Translations under genes and position numbers: made by a program | Shown: one piece after another, positions 10,632 to 18,312 of the stretch | Layout: each line of letters begins with the position of its first letter | Numbering within the stretch: the first letter of the stretch is position 1 | NCBI RefSeq assembly: GCF_001425755.1 | Contig: NZ_LMDH01000001.1 | Location: forward strand, 2,390,167-2,454,166 | Length of the DNA: 64,000 nt | From: Aeromicrobium sp. Root344 | Lineage (GTDB): Bacteria > Actinomycetota > Actinomycetes > Propionibacteriales > Nocardioidaceae | Direction of reading: 5' to 3' | The notes under the pieces: model-generated | What the model was told of the DNA's origin: nothing | The model's input: the letters and a program-made list of their open reading frames with translations, nothing else | Databases searched by the model: none

Positions 10632-10861
10632 GCGAGTTCATCTGCCCCAACTGCGAGTACGTCTACGACGAGGAGCAGGGCAACCCGCGGGAGGGCTGGC
10701 CGGCCGGCACGCCGTTCGCGGAGATCGACGCCGACTGGACGTGCCCGGACTGCGGCGTACGCGAGCAGGTCGACTTCCTGCCGATCGAGGAGTTCGAGCA
10801 CAACGACCAGGACGGCAACATCATCGCCGCGGAGACCCGAGTCAAGGGAGACGAGTCATGA
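10628..10861 (+). CDS. rubA: Rubredoxin (first copy)
   Basis: This 77-aa protein has two CxxC knuckles (CPNCEY at about residue 6 and CPDCG at about 39) that ligate one iron, plus an acidic 25-residue C-terminal extension beyond the usual 55-aa rubredoxin fold. The first knuckle and surrounding residues differ from the second copy. In Rhodococcus and Dietzia alk operons one of two rubredoxins transfers electrons to AlkB; which one does so here cannot be told with certainty. The gene overlaps both neighbours by 4 nt. Confidence 0.9.
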   Translation: MSEFICPNCEYVYDEEQGNPREGWPAGTPFAEIDADWTCPDCGVREQVDFLPIEEFEHNDQDGNIIAAETRVKGDES

Positions 10862-11025
10862 AGCGTTGGGAATGCCAGCAGTGCGGCTTCATCTACGACG
10901 AGGCGGAGGGCTGGCCCGAGGAGGACATCCCGCCGGGCACCAAGTGGGAGGACATCCCCGACGACTGGACGTGCCCCGACTGCGGTGCCGCCAAGGCCGA
11001 CTTCACGATGCTCGAGCTGGTCTGA
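10858..11025 (+). CDS. rubA2: Rubredoxin (second copy)
   Basis: The 55-aa product is a compact rubredoxin with CQQCGF near residue 6 and CPDCGAAK near residue 39, plus the aromatic and acidic residues normal for the fold ([18 protein letters not shown]). The CxxCG pattern at both knuckles matches the AlkG2/RubA2 type that functions with AlkB, so this is the likelier electron donor. It starts within the end of the first rubredoxin gene (ATGA) and is followed immediately by the reductase gene. Confidence 0.9.
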   Translation: MKRWECQQCGFIYDEAEGWPEEDIPPGTKWEDIPDDWTCPDCGAAKADFTMLELV

Positions 11026-12204
11026 ATGACCCACCGGACCGTCATCGTCGGTGCCGGCATCGCCGGGGTCAGCGCAGCCGCGGCGATGCGGCGCAGCGGC
11101 TACGAGGGTGACATCGACCTGCTGGGCGACGAGACCGAGCTGCCCTATCGCCGGCCGCCGGTGTCCAAGGAGATCGTCCGCGGCGAGAAGACGCCCGACG
11201 AGATCCGCATCAAGAAGCCCGAGTGGTACGAGCAGCAGTCGGTCACCCTGCGCACCGGCGTCACGGTCGACTCGATCGACGTCGACGCCCACGTTGTACG
11301 CCTCAGTGACGGCGACGAGGTCGGCTACGACCAGCTGCTCCTCGCGACCGGCGGGCGCGCCCGCAACCCCTGGTCCGCCTCCGGCATCCGTACGCTTCGC
11401 AGCCTCGCCGACGCGCCGAGCCTGCAGTCCGAGCTGGCACCGGGGCACCACCTGATCGTCGTCGGTGCCGGGCTCATCGGCTCCGAGATCGCCGCGAGCG
11501 CGCGGACGACCGGCTGCGAGGTGACCTTGCTGGAGACCGCGGCGCTGCCCCTGCCGCGCCTGCTGCCGCCCGAGCTCGGCGAGCTCTACGTCGACCTGCA
11601 CAAGAGCGAGGGCACTGACCTGCACACCGGCGTCGAGGTGGCGTCGATCGACGACGAGGGCGACCAGACGGTCGTACGCGCGACCGACGGGCGTACCTGG
11701 TCGGCGCCCGTCGTCGTGGTCGCGGTCGGGATGGAGCCCAACGTGGAGCTCGCCGAGGCCGCCGGAATCGAGGTCGCCAACGGCATCGTCGTCGACGCGT
11801 TCGGCCGCACGTCGGCGGCTGATGTCTTCGCGGCCGGCGACGTCGCCAACCAGCCCAACGGCGTGCTCGGCGGCCGGCACCGCGTCGAGCACTGGCAGGG
11901 CGCGCAGAACCACGGGAGTGCGATCGGCAAGGTCATGGCGGGCGCTGAGGAGCCGTTCGTCGAGGTGCCGTGGTGCTGGTCCGACCAGTACGGCCACAAC
12001 CTGCAGGTCACCGGCTGGCCCGAGACGTCCCACGAGCTCGTGGTGCACGGGTCGCTGGACGACCGGGACTTCATCGCGTACCTGCTGGACGAGGGTGTCG
12101 TACGCGGTGCGGTCGGGATCGGCCGGCCGCGTGACATCCGCGCCGCCGAGAAGTGGATCGCCGCAGGTCAGCGGCTCGAGGACGCGTTGGAGGGCGGCGC
12201 ATGA
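11026..12204 (+). CDS. rubB: Rubredoxin-NAD(+) reductase
   Basis: The 392-aa flavoprotein uses NAD(P)H to reduce rubredoxin and so feeds AlkB. An N-terminal FAD site (IVGAGIAGVSAA, residue 4 on) and a central NAD site (IVVGAGLIGSEIA, about residue 145) are visible, followed by the FAD-contact motif TSAADVFAAGDVA. The start ATG follows the rubredoxin stop with no gap and the stop overlaps the TetR gene by ATGA. The family also includes ferredoxin reductases of cytochrome P450 systems; the operon decides the assignment. Confidence 0.9.
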   Translation: MTHRTVIVGAGIAGVSAAAAMRRSGYEGDIDLLGDETELPYRRPPVSKEIVRGEKTPDEIRIKKPEWYEQQSVTLRTGVTVDSIDVDAHVVRLSDGDEVGYDQLLLATGGRARNPWSASGIRTLRSLADAPSLQSELAPGHHLIVVGAGLIGSEIAASARTTGCEVTLLETAALPLPRLLPPELGELYVDLHKSEGTDLHTGVEVASIDDEGDQTVVRATDGRTWSAPVVVVAVGMEPNVELAEAAGIEVANGIVVDAFGRTSAADVFAAGDVANQPNGVLGGRHRVEHWQGAQNHGSAIGKVMAGAEEPFVEVPWCWSDQYGHNLQVTGWPETSHELVVHGSLDDRDFIAYLLDEGVVRGAVGIGRPRDIRAAEKWIAAGQRLEDALEGGA

Positions 12205-12791
12205 CGACCACGGCGGTCGCGCCGGTCCGCGAGCGACTGCTCGACGCGGCTCAGGCCATGATCGAGGACTCCGGCTGGTCGAGCGTCACGATGGCGCGGA
12301 TCGGCGAGCGCGCCGGCGTCAGCAGGCAGACCGTCTACAACGAGTTCGGCAACAAGCACGGGCTCGCCGAGCAGCTGGCGATGCGTGAGCTGGCCCGGTT
12401 CCTCGACGTGGTCCGTGAGCGGATGTCGGCGGAGTCCACTCTGGTCGAGGGCATCCGAGCGGCCTGCGAGGGTGCCCTGCTGATGGGGGAGCAGAGCCTG
12501 CTGGTACGCACGATCGTCACCTCGCTGCCCGAGGAGCAGGACGCCGACTTCCTGCAGATCCTGACGACGGAGTCCGGCGAGATCGTCGAGTCTGCCGTCG
12601 CCGTCGTCAAGCAGTGCGTCGTCGAGCTCTATCCGCCGTCGCCGTTCAGCGACGCCGAGCTGGAGGTCGCGGTCGAGGTCGTCGTACGCCTCGTGCTGTC
12701 GGCGATCACCCGCCCCTCGAAGCCGGCCCGTGAGGCCGCCACCGAGATCGCCTGGATCACCGGCCTGGCCCTCAAAGGCGCCGAAGCCTGA
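12201..12791 (+). CDS. alkX: TetR-family regulator of the alk operon
   Basis: This 196-aa protein has a clear N-terminal TetR helix-turn-helix (MARIGERAGVSRQTVYNEFG, about residues 30-50) and an all-helical ligand domain. TetR genes at the end of alkB-rub operons are known in actinobacteria as AlkU/AlkX, and in Dietzia AlkX represses the operon and responds to alkane products. The inverted repeat at the alkB promoter is the natural target. Cotranscription with alkB would give feedback control; that is inference. Confidence 0.8.
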   Translation: MTTTAVAPVRERLLDAAQAMIEDSGWSSVTMARIGERAGVSRQTVYNEFGNKHGLAEQLAMRELARFLDVVRERMSAESTLVEGIRAACEGALLMGEQSLLVRTIVTSLPEEQDADFLQILTTESGEIVESAVAVVKQCVVELYPPSPFSDAELEVAVEVVVRLVLSAITRPSKPAREAATEIAWITGLALKGAEA

Positions 12792-12793
12792 GC

Positions 12794-12867
12794 GGTGGAT
12801 TCTCCACCTTTAGGTCGCAGCGGTGACTTCTCCACCTTTTCGGCGCTCATACGGTGGAGGATCCACC
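12794..12867. repeat. Cluster A of GGTGGA-N3-TCCACC palindromes
   Basis: Three 15-bp palindromic units lie at 12794-12808 (GGTGGATTCTCCACC), 12822-12836 (GGTGACTTCTCCACC, one arm degenerate) and 12853-12867 (GGTGGAGGATCCACC). Unit starts are 28 and 31 bp apart. The cluster fills the gap between the TetR gene and the convergent DUF2149 gene. The same spacing recurs in cluster B, and the spacer of units 2-3 is the reverse complement of that in B at about 14 of 16 positions. Confidence 0.85.
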
Positions 12868-12905
12868 GCCGCGGGGGTCCGCCGCGGGGGTGAGCCGCCG
12901 CGGGG

Positions 12906-13340
12906 CTACGGCGAAGGCGTCGGCGTCGTGGGGAAGCTCGGCGTCGGTACGGTCGGGGTGCTCGGCGTCGGCACGGTCGGCGTCGTGTCGGACGGCGACG
13001 GCGTCGGGGTCTCGCCACCTGCGGCGTCCTGCGTGACGTAGACGAGGCGCCCGTCGGCGAGACGGTAGACCGTGCCGACCGGCGTTCCGCGACCCACGGT
13101 CTTGGTGCCGTTGGCCGGGACCGGCTTGACCTCCTCGCCGGGCTTGGTCGTCACCTCGCCGAGCGCGGGCTTGACCAGTCCCTTGTCGCTGACCGCACCC
13201 TCGAGGCCCAGCGAGGACAGGGCCGCGAGCAGGAACGCCACCGCGAGGACGATGCCGATGTCGAACATGTTGACCAGGCCATCGAGCGGGTCGCCGGCGT
13301 TGTCGCGGGAGATGCGTGCCCGAGGCGTCACGTGGATCAT
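12906..13340 (-). CDS. DUF2149 protein, ExbD-like membrane subunit
   Basis: The 144-aa protein has a short cytoplasmic N-terminus with DPLDGLVNMFD, one membrane helix (about residues 28-46), an exported region and a Thr/Pro-repeat tail (TPSTPTVPTPS). The DUF2149 core motifs DPLDGLVNMFD and GTVYRLADGRLVYV are present. Asp27 at the start of the helix is placed like the proton-carrying Asp of ExbD/TolR/MotB. It overlaps the ExbB-like gene by ATGA, as expected for partners. Its biological role is unknown; the ExbD analogy is my inference. Confidence 0.75.
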   Translation of the reverse strand: MIHVTPRARISRDNAGDPLDGLVNMFDIGIVLAVAFLLAALSSLGLEGAVSDKGLVKPALGEVTTKPGEEVKPVPANGTKTVGRGTPVGTVYRLADGRLVYVTQDAAGGETPTPSPSDTTPTVPTPSTPTVPTPSFPTTPTPSP

Positions 13341-14077
13341 GAGGACGTCTCCGTCAGCGGTGGCAGGTCGGCCTTGGGCGGGAGCGGCGCGGGATCGCGC
13401 AGCGTCGCGGTCGGCGCCGGTCTCGTCGGCACCGGGTTGACCGCCGACGCGCCCGTGCCGTCATCGGTGAGCACCGCCGCGATGTACTCGAGGTCGGAGA
13501 AGTCCTGGCCATAGAGGCGCTCGCGTACGAGCGACAGTCCGAGCGCCAACACACCGATCAGGATGCCGAGCACCGTGATCGAGAATGCGAGGCGCAGGTT
13601 CTCGGTCAGTGCGTCGACGTCACCTCGGGCGAGGCCGTCGAGAGCGGGCGCCAGCGGGATCAGCGTGCCCATCAGGCCGAGTGCCGGACCGACCCGCACC
13701 AGCAGGCGGGTGCGCGACAGGCGGCCCTGGCGGGAGAAGTCGAAGTCGGCGAGCTCCTTGGCGATGCGGGTGTCGGCGCCGGGCTTGCCGACCTCCTTCA
13801 CGATGACGCTGAACGCCGCACCGACGGCGCTGCTCCACGCCACGGTCTGCAGCAGCGCTGACGCCTCGGTCGTACGCCCGGCGTCGACGGCATCGCGGGC
13901 CGAGGCGCCCGAGCGGGAGAGCGCGGTGAACGTGCGGCGGCGGCGCTTGACCAGCTCGACGATGAACATGCCCGTCTCGACCAGCACGGCGGCCAGCGCC
14001 AGCAGCGCGAGGATCACCACCGGGAGCTCCAACGCCTCCGCGACGTGGAAGATGATGCTGTAGATGCCGTCGGTCAT
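13337..14077 (-). CDS. MotA/TolQ/ExbB-family proton channel protein
   Basis: The 246-aa protein has a membrane helix at about 18-40, a basic cytoplasmic segment, and two helices (about 130-150 and 165-190) around the family signature VGPALGLMGTLIPLAPAL and the ENLRLAFSITVLGILIGVLA stretch that correspond to helices 2 and 3 of ExbB/TolQ. Such proteins form pentameric pmf-driven motors. The C-terminal 45 residues are Pro-rich. GGAGG precedes the start. It sits between a PKD-domain protein and DUF2149 on the minus strand, forming a three-gene unit. Confidence 0.8.
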   Translation of the reverse strand: MTDGIYSIIFHVAEALELPVVILALLALAAVLVETGMFIVELVKRRRRTFTALSRSGASARDAVDAGRTTEASALLQTVAWSSAVGAAFSVIVKEVGKPGADTRIAKELADFDFSRQGRLSRTRLLVRVGPALGLMGTLIPLAPALDGLARGDVDALTENLRLAFSITVLGILIGVLALGLSLVRERLYGQDFSDLEYIAAVLTDDGTGASAVNPVPTRPAPTATLRDPAPLPPKADLPPLTETSS

Positions 14078-14108
14078 GCCGGAGCCTCCGTAGGGACTGT
14101 GCGCTCGC

Positions 14109-15398
14109 TCATGTACGTCTCCTCAGGTGTGCCAGCCTCGTGCTGGCCCATCGTGTCTCGATCTCGGCGCCGAGTCCCAGCAGCAGGATGACGGCGAGTC
14201 CGCCGATCACCGCTCCGCTGATCTTGCGGCTGGTGGACAGCTCACTGGCCTTCGTCGGCTGCGGCTGGGCCTGCGTGCCGGGAATGCTGTCGCCCTGCTC
14301 GGCCCCGGCGCCGGCGAGCACGAAGCCCTCGACCTCCTGGAGCCCGTCGTCGACCGGCGTGGTCGGCAGGTCGCTCGTGGGTGGGTTGTCGACCGACGGT
14401 GGGTTGTCGATCTTCGAGGGAGCGGGGATGTAGGGCGGGATGTAGCCGCCGCCACCCGTGCCACCGCCACCTCCCGCGCCGCCACCACCGCTGGTCTTCG
14501 GCGGCTTGGGCGGCTTGGCGACCTTCATCTCGATAGGCGCCGATCGCCCGTACGAGCCATTGGCGCTGCGGACCTCGACGAACACGGGATAGGTACCCTT
14601 GGTGGTGTAGCGGTGGGTCGGCTTCTCCTGGGCGGAGTGCCGCGTCTCGCCGTCACCGAAGCTCCAACGCCACGTGAGGATCCGGGTGCCGGGCTTCACG
14701 GCGTACGTGGTGGAGAACGACACGCTCGTCTTGGTGTCGACCGACGTGCTGCTGGCGTGCGCGACGGGCTGGAGCAGCTTGCCGGTGGTGTGGATCGTGA
14801 GTGTCGCGCTGCTGCCCGGCTCGACCCTGAACTGGTCGGTGGAGTTGACGTCGTCCTCGCCGCGCAGGGGCCGGACGTAGCCGATCTGCCCGGCGCCCGT
14901 GACGTAAAGCGAAGGCTGCAGCCCGTCGTCGAACGGGTAGGGGTCCTTGGGATCGGTCGCTGCGGCCGGGTCGCGGAAGTCGGGCTTGTCGAGCACGGTC
15001 GGTGCCGGCGTGCCGTTGGACTCGGAGAACGTCACGTTGGTGTCGGGGTCCTGCGTGAACGCCGGCGAGGCGAGCAGCGTACGGAGCGGAAGCGCTGCCG
15101 CGGGCCGCGGGCGCTCGGACTCCTTCCCGCTCTGCCCACGAGTGACATACGGCGGGGCAGTGACGAGTCCGTCGCCCCAGTCCTGGATGTCGCTCGCGTT
15201 GAAGTAGCGGGTCTCCAGCGTCGTCGCCTTGCCGTCGGACGTGGAGACGACCTTGACGATGAGGCAGGCCTGCGCCGGGTCGCACGCGTCCGCCGCATCG
15301 GCGGTCGACGCCGCCGCGAGGGGCACCGCGACGATCGAGAGCAGCGCTGCCAGCGCAGCACGGCGTCGCCGCCGTGGTGCGGACAGCAGACTGCTCAC
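14109..15398 (-). CDS. Secreted PKD-domain protein with C-terminal membrane anchor
   Basis: This 429-aa protein has a signal peptide (basic RRRRR then a hydrophobic stretch ending near ADA, about residue 36), an unassigned exported domain (about 37-215) and a PKD domain (about 216-300, with WRWSFGDGETRH and the HRYTTKGTYPVFVEV strand). A Gly-rich linker, a Pro/Asp-rich stretch and a C-terminal membrane helix with basic tail follow. It starts at GTG 15398 with GGAGGGGG upstream. It probably displays a binding module outside the membrane for the ExbB/DUF2149-like pair. Ligand unknown. Confidence 0.75.
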   Translation of the reverse strand: MSSLLSAPRRRRRAALAALLSIVAVPLAAASTADAADACDPAQACLIVKVVSTSDGKATTLETRYFNASDIQDWGDGLVTAPPYVTRGQSGKESERPRPAAALPLRTLLASPAFTQDPDTNVTFSESNGTPAPTVLDKPDFRDPAAATDPKDPYPFDDGLQPSLYVTGAGQIGYVRPLRGEDDVNSTDQFRVEPGSSATLTIHTTGKLLQPVAHASSTSVDTKTSVSFSTTYAVKPGTRILTWRWSFGDGETRHSAQEKPTHRYTTKGTYPVFVEVRSANGSYGRSAPIEMKVAKPPKPPKTSGGGGAGGGGGTGGGGYIPPYIPAPSKIDNPPSVDNPPTSDLPTTPVDDGLQEVEGFVLAGAGAEQGDSIPGTQAQPQPTKASELSTSRKISGAVIGGLAVILLLGLGAEIETRWASTRLAHLRRRT

Positions 15399-15512
15399 GG
15401 GCTCCCCCTCCAGAGATCGTCGTCGACTATCAAGTATGAAGTGCGAAAGGGTCTCGCGCTCATCCTTGGAGGATTGATCGTACGAACTCCAGGTGGCGGC
15501 CCGGCCAACGCC

Positions 15513-17051
15513 CTAGATCCAGCGGTCGAACCACATGCGGGCGTGCCACGAGTCGTACGGGATGATCTTGCCGGTCAGCACCGGGTGGAAGAACCAGAAC
15601 GACATCACCACGGCGGTGAGGAACACGCCGGTGAACAGGCCGACGACATAGCGGTGCCGCGGGGTCGTGGCGGCGCGCGCGAGCTCGTTGACGACCAGCA
15701 CGATCGCGATGATCGTGAACGGGATCATGGCCACCGCGTAGTAGGAGAAGATCGGCCGGGCCGTGAAGAAGAACCAGGGCAGCCAGCTGTCCAGCACGGC
15801 GACGACCGGGACGCCCCAGCGCCAGCTCCGCGTGACGATCCAGGCCGCCACGGAGGCCAGCAGGGCCAGGGCGCCGGACCACCAGATGATCGGGTTGCCC
15901 ATGATCGTCACCTCGCGGACGCACGACCCGCCCGGTGCGGGGTGGCAGTCGGAGAGCGGGAAGTTGCCCTTGTACTCCATGACGACCGGGCGCTCCATCA
16001 CGAGCCAGCCGATCGGGTTCGACTCGTACGGGTGCGGCTTGGCACTGTCGAGCTCGTGCGCCGAGAAGTTCCAGTTCATGACGTGGAAGTGCCACAGCGA
16101 CCTGAACGCATCGCGGGTCTCGCCGAGGAAGCCCGGGGTCGGCTTGTCGACATATGCCCCCCAGGGCGCCGACGACTCGCCGTAGCCGTGGCCGAACCTC
16201 GCCTCGTACGCGTGATGGTGGATCAGGAAGCCGGTCCAGGTCGCGAGGTAGACGATGCCGGCCAGCAGCACGATCGAGGCGAACGCCGGCACGCCCACCC
16301 GCAGGGTCGTGACGACCCAGCCGTTGGACCGCGCCGCCGGGTCGTGGCGGCTCTTGCGGGCGAGAACCTCCCAGATCACCGCCATGAGGCCGAACGCGGC
16401 CAGGACGAAGATCCCGTTCCACTTCGTGCCGCACGCCATGCCGAAGCACACGCCGGCGGCGAGCTGCCACGGCCGGAACGCCCGGTAGCGGCCGAGTCGA
16501 TCGCGGATCCAGTCGCGGTCGGCGACGATGCACGCCACTCCGCAGACGACCCAGAACGCCAGGAAGACGTCGAGCAGGGCGACCCGGGACATCACGAACT
16601 GCAACCCGTCGAACGTCAGCAGCAGGCCGGCGATGCAGCCCATGATCGTCGAGCCGGTCATGCGGCGGACGAGGCGGGCGAGCACCAGCACGGTCAGTGA
16701 CCCGATCACCACGGCGGCGATGCGCCAGCCGAACGCGTCGAGGCCGAAGAGCTTCTCGCCGATCGCGATGAGCCACTTGCCGCCGTCGGGATGCACGATC
16801 CACGTCGGGTCGCCGGTCATCAACCCGGTGGTCCGGCCGCTCTGGATCTCCTGGTTGGCGTTCTCGGTGAAGTCCTGGACGTAGCCGTGCTGGAGCAGCG
16901 ACCACGCGTCCTTGGCGTAGTAGGTCTCGTCGAACATCAGGATGCGGGGCCTGCCGACGTTCCAGACCCGCAGCGTGAACGCGAGGAGCGCGACGGCGAT
17001 CGGCCCGATCCATCCCCATGCGCGGTCCGAGACCCTCGCCAGCAACGTCAC
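15513..17051 (-). CDS. pmt: Protein O-mannosyltransferase (PMT family)
   Basis: The 512-aa polytopic protein carries the PMT hallmark acidic pair after the first helix (RILMFDETYYAKDA) and the PTWIVHPDGGKWLIAIGEKLFG motif, then about ten more helices. Actinobacterial Pmt transfers mannose from polyprenyl-phosphomannose to secreted proteins. Its place next to rsmI matches M. tuberculosis Rv1002c. I use GTG 17051; the frame stays open far upstream, but that part is antisense to the DUF559 gene and includes palindrome cluster B. Confidence 0.9.
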   Translation of the reverse strand: MTLLARVSDRAWGWIGPIAVALLAFTLRVWNVGRPRILMFDETYYAKDAWSLLQHGYVQDFTENANQEIQSGRTTGLMTGDPTWIVHPDGGKWLIAIGEKLFGLDAFGWRIAAVVIGSLTVLVLARLVRRMTGSTIMGCIAGLLLTFDGLQFVMSRVALLDVFLAFWVVCGVACIVADRDWIRDRLGRYRAFRPWQLAAGVCFGMACGTKWNGIFVLAAFGLMAVIWEVLARKSRHDPAARSNGWVVTTLRVGVPAFASIVLLAGIVYLATWTGFLIHHHAYEARFGHGYGESSAPWGAYVDKPTPGFLGETRDAFRSLWHFHVMNWNFSAHELDSAKPHPYESNPIGWLVMERPVVMEYKGNFPLSDCHPAPGGSCVREVTIMGNPIIWWSGALALLASVAAWIVTRSWRWGVPVVAVLDSWLPWFFFTARPIFSYYAVAMIPFTIIAIVLVVNELARAATTPRHRYVVGLFTGVFLTAVVMSFWFFHPVLTGKIIPYDSWHARMWFDRWI

Positions 17052-17079
17052 GCGCCAAGCGTAGGGGAGCGCCCCGAGC

Positions 17080-17153
17080 GGTGGATTCTCCACCTTCAGG
17101 TCTGATCGGTGCAGGATCCACCGTATGAGCCCCGAAACAGTGGAATATCCACC
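17080..17153. repeat. Cluster B of GGTGGA-N3-TCCACC palindromes
   Basis: Units lie at 17080-17094 (GGTGGATTCTCCACC), 17108-17122 (GGTGCAGGATCCACC) and 17139-17153 (AGTGGAATATCCACC), again 28 and 31 bp apart. The first spacer shares TTyAGGTC with cluster A in the same direction, while the second is inverted relative to A. The cluster occupies the divergent gap between pmt and the DUF559 gene, so it also lies in promoter territory. Confidence 0.85.
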
Positions 17154-17240
17154 GATCCACATGCGGCGTGGCGGCGCCGAGTGTCCACAGCCGCTGCCTC
17201 GCATCTGGCTGCGGTGTCGCCGTCGGGCTGTGATCGACGG

Positions 17241-18185
17241 ATGCGTACGCCTCGACCCCTGCCCGCCCATCTGCAAGGCCGCGCCTTCAGCCGTGACGAG
17301 GCCTTGAGCTCCGGCATCACGCCGCGGATGCTCGAGCACTCGCGGTTCGAGAACGTGTTCCCCGCGGTCTACGCCCTGGCCGGTACGTCGTTGTCCGCCC
17401 TGCAGCTCATCGATGCGGCGGAGGCGGCACTCCCGGACGACGCGCGCGCCAGTCATCTCACCCGTCTTCGCCGCCTCGGGCTCGACTACGGTCCCAGCAG
17501 TCCACTGCACTTCACGGTCGGTCGCGACCTGCACCTCGACGTGCCCGGCATCTTCCTGCACCGCACGGTGACGATGCCACCGGCGAGCGCTGCCGGGGTG
17601 TGCGTCGAGGCGGCATACATAGGAGCCGCCTCGACGTTTCGGACGGTCGACCTCGTGAAGATCGGCGACTGGCTCCTGCATCGTCAGCACATGACCATCG
17701 CGTCGCTGCTGGGGCGGATCCACGCCGACCCGTGGCGACCCGGCGCCGGAGCGGCCAAGGCGGTGCTGCCGCTGCTGGATGCCGGCTCGAGGTCGCTGCC
17801 TGAGTCGGAGACGAGGGTCTTCCTCGAGTTCGCCGGACTGCCACGCCCGGCCGTCAACCTCGACGTCGTGGATGACGACGGCGTCTTCCTGGGCTGCGGC
17901 GACCTCGTCTATCTGTTGTGGAAGCTGCTCATCGAGTACGAAGGGCGGCAGCACGCGTTCGACGTCGACCAGTTCGAGGGCGACATCGACCGGTACGCAG
18001 GATTCCGAAAGGGCGGCTGGGAGTACCTCCAGGTCACCCAGCGCAAGCTGCGCCATCCTCGGTCGCTCGTTCTCGAGGTGCACCGCCTGCTGGTGGCCCG
18101 AGGCTATGCGGGCCCGGCGCCCGAGTTCGGCCGACACTGGCAGTCGCTCTTCCGGCGCCCCGTCCCCGTGCCGCTGGCAGCCTGA
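17241..18185 (+). CDS. DUF559/Vsr-fold protein with AbiEi-like N-terminus
   Basis: This 314-aa protein belongs to a multi-copy actinobacterial family: an N-terminal winged-helix-like part (FSRDEALSSGITPRMLEHSR) resembling type IV antitoxin AbiEi/transcription-regulator domains, and a C-terminal DUF559 region with the endonuclease-fold motif LLIEYEGRQHAFDVDQFEGD and WEYLQVTQRKL. I start at ATG 17241, since upstream codons run through repeat cluster B. It interrupts the pmt-rsmI neighbourhood and is flanked by palindrome clusters on both sides. No partner toxin gene is adjacent. Function is unproven. Confidence 0.65.
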   Translation: MRTPRPLPAHLQGRAFSRDEALSSGITPRMLEHSRFENVFPAVYALAGTSLSALQLIDAAEAALPDDARASHLTRLRRLGLDYGPSSPLHFTVGRDLHLDVPGIFLHRTVTMPPASAAGVCVEAAYIGAASTFRTVDLVKIGDWLLHRQHMTIASLLGRIHADPWRPGAGAAKAVLPLLDAGSRSLPESETRVFLEFAGLPRPAVNLDVVDDDGVFLGCGDLVYLLWKLLIEYEGRQHAFDVDQFEGDIDRYAGFRKGGWEYLQVTQRKLRHPRSLVLEVHRLLVARGYAGPAPEFGRHWQSLFRRPVPVPLAA

Positions 18186-18200
18186 TCCCGATCGTTCGGC

Positions 18201-18285
18201 GGTGGATCTTCCACCGTACGAGGCTGCATTCGGTGGAATCGCCACCGCTGAGAGGGTGGCGCCGCCTATATGTGGAGAATCCACC
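18201..18285. repeat. Cluster C of GGTGGA-N3-TCCACC palindromes
   Basis: Units lie at 18201-18215 (GGTGGATCTTCCACC), 18232-18246 (GGTGGAATCGCCACC) and 18271-18285 (TGTGGAGAATCCACC), with starts 31 and 39 bp apart, plus a partial arm pair GGTGGC-GCCGCC near 18255-18266. The spacer after the first unit (GTACGAG...) resembles the GTATGAGC spacer of cluster B. The cluster separates the DUF559 gene from rsmI. Confidence 0.8.
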
Positions 18286-18312
18286 GCCGAGGGGACCTGA
18301 CATGCTGGCCGC

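Noticed and set aside
9417..10861. AlkB-rubredoxin fusion
   Set aside because: A stop codon at 10629-10631 ends alkB and the rubredoxin starts in another frame; the genes overlap but are not fused.
12794..12867. GGA-containing hairpins as CsrA/RsmA-sponge RNA
   Set aside because: Loops vary (TTC, GGA, ATA, AAT) and actinobacteria of this type generally lack CsrA.
14074..14112. A 12-codon ORF (MSERTVPTEAPA) overlapping both neighbours by ATGA
   Set aside because: Likely chance: it spans the ribosome site of the ExbB-like gene, and no conservation can be shown; at most it aids translational coupling.
17241..18185. DUF559 gene as half of a type IV toxin-antitoxin pair
   Set aside because: No AbiEii-like nucleotidyltransferase gene lies next to it, so only the domain resemblance is reported.
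12794..18285. Palindrome clusters as a CRISPR array
   Set aside because: Units are 15 bp with 13-24 bp spacers that are themselves related or inverted copies; no cas genes are present.
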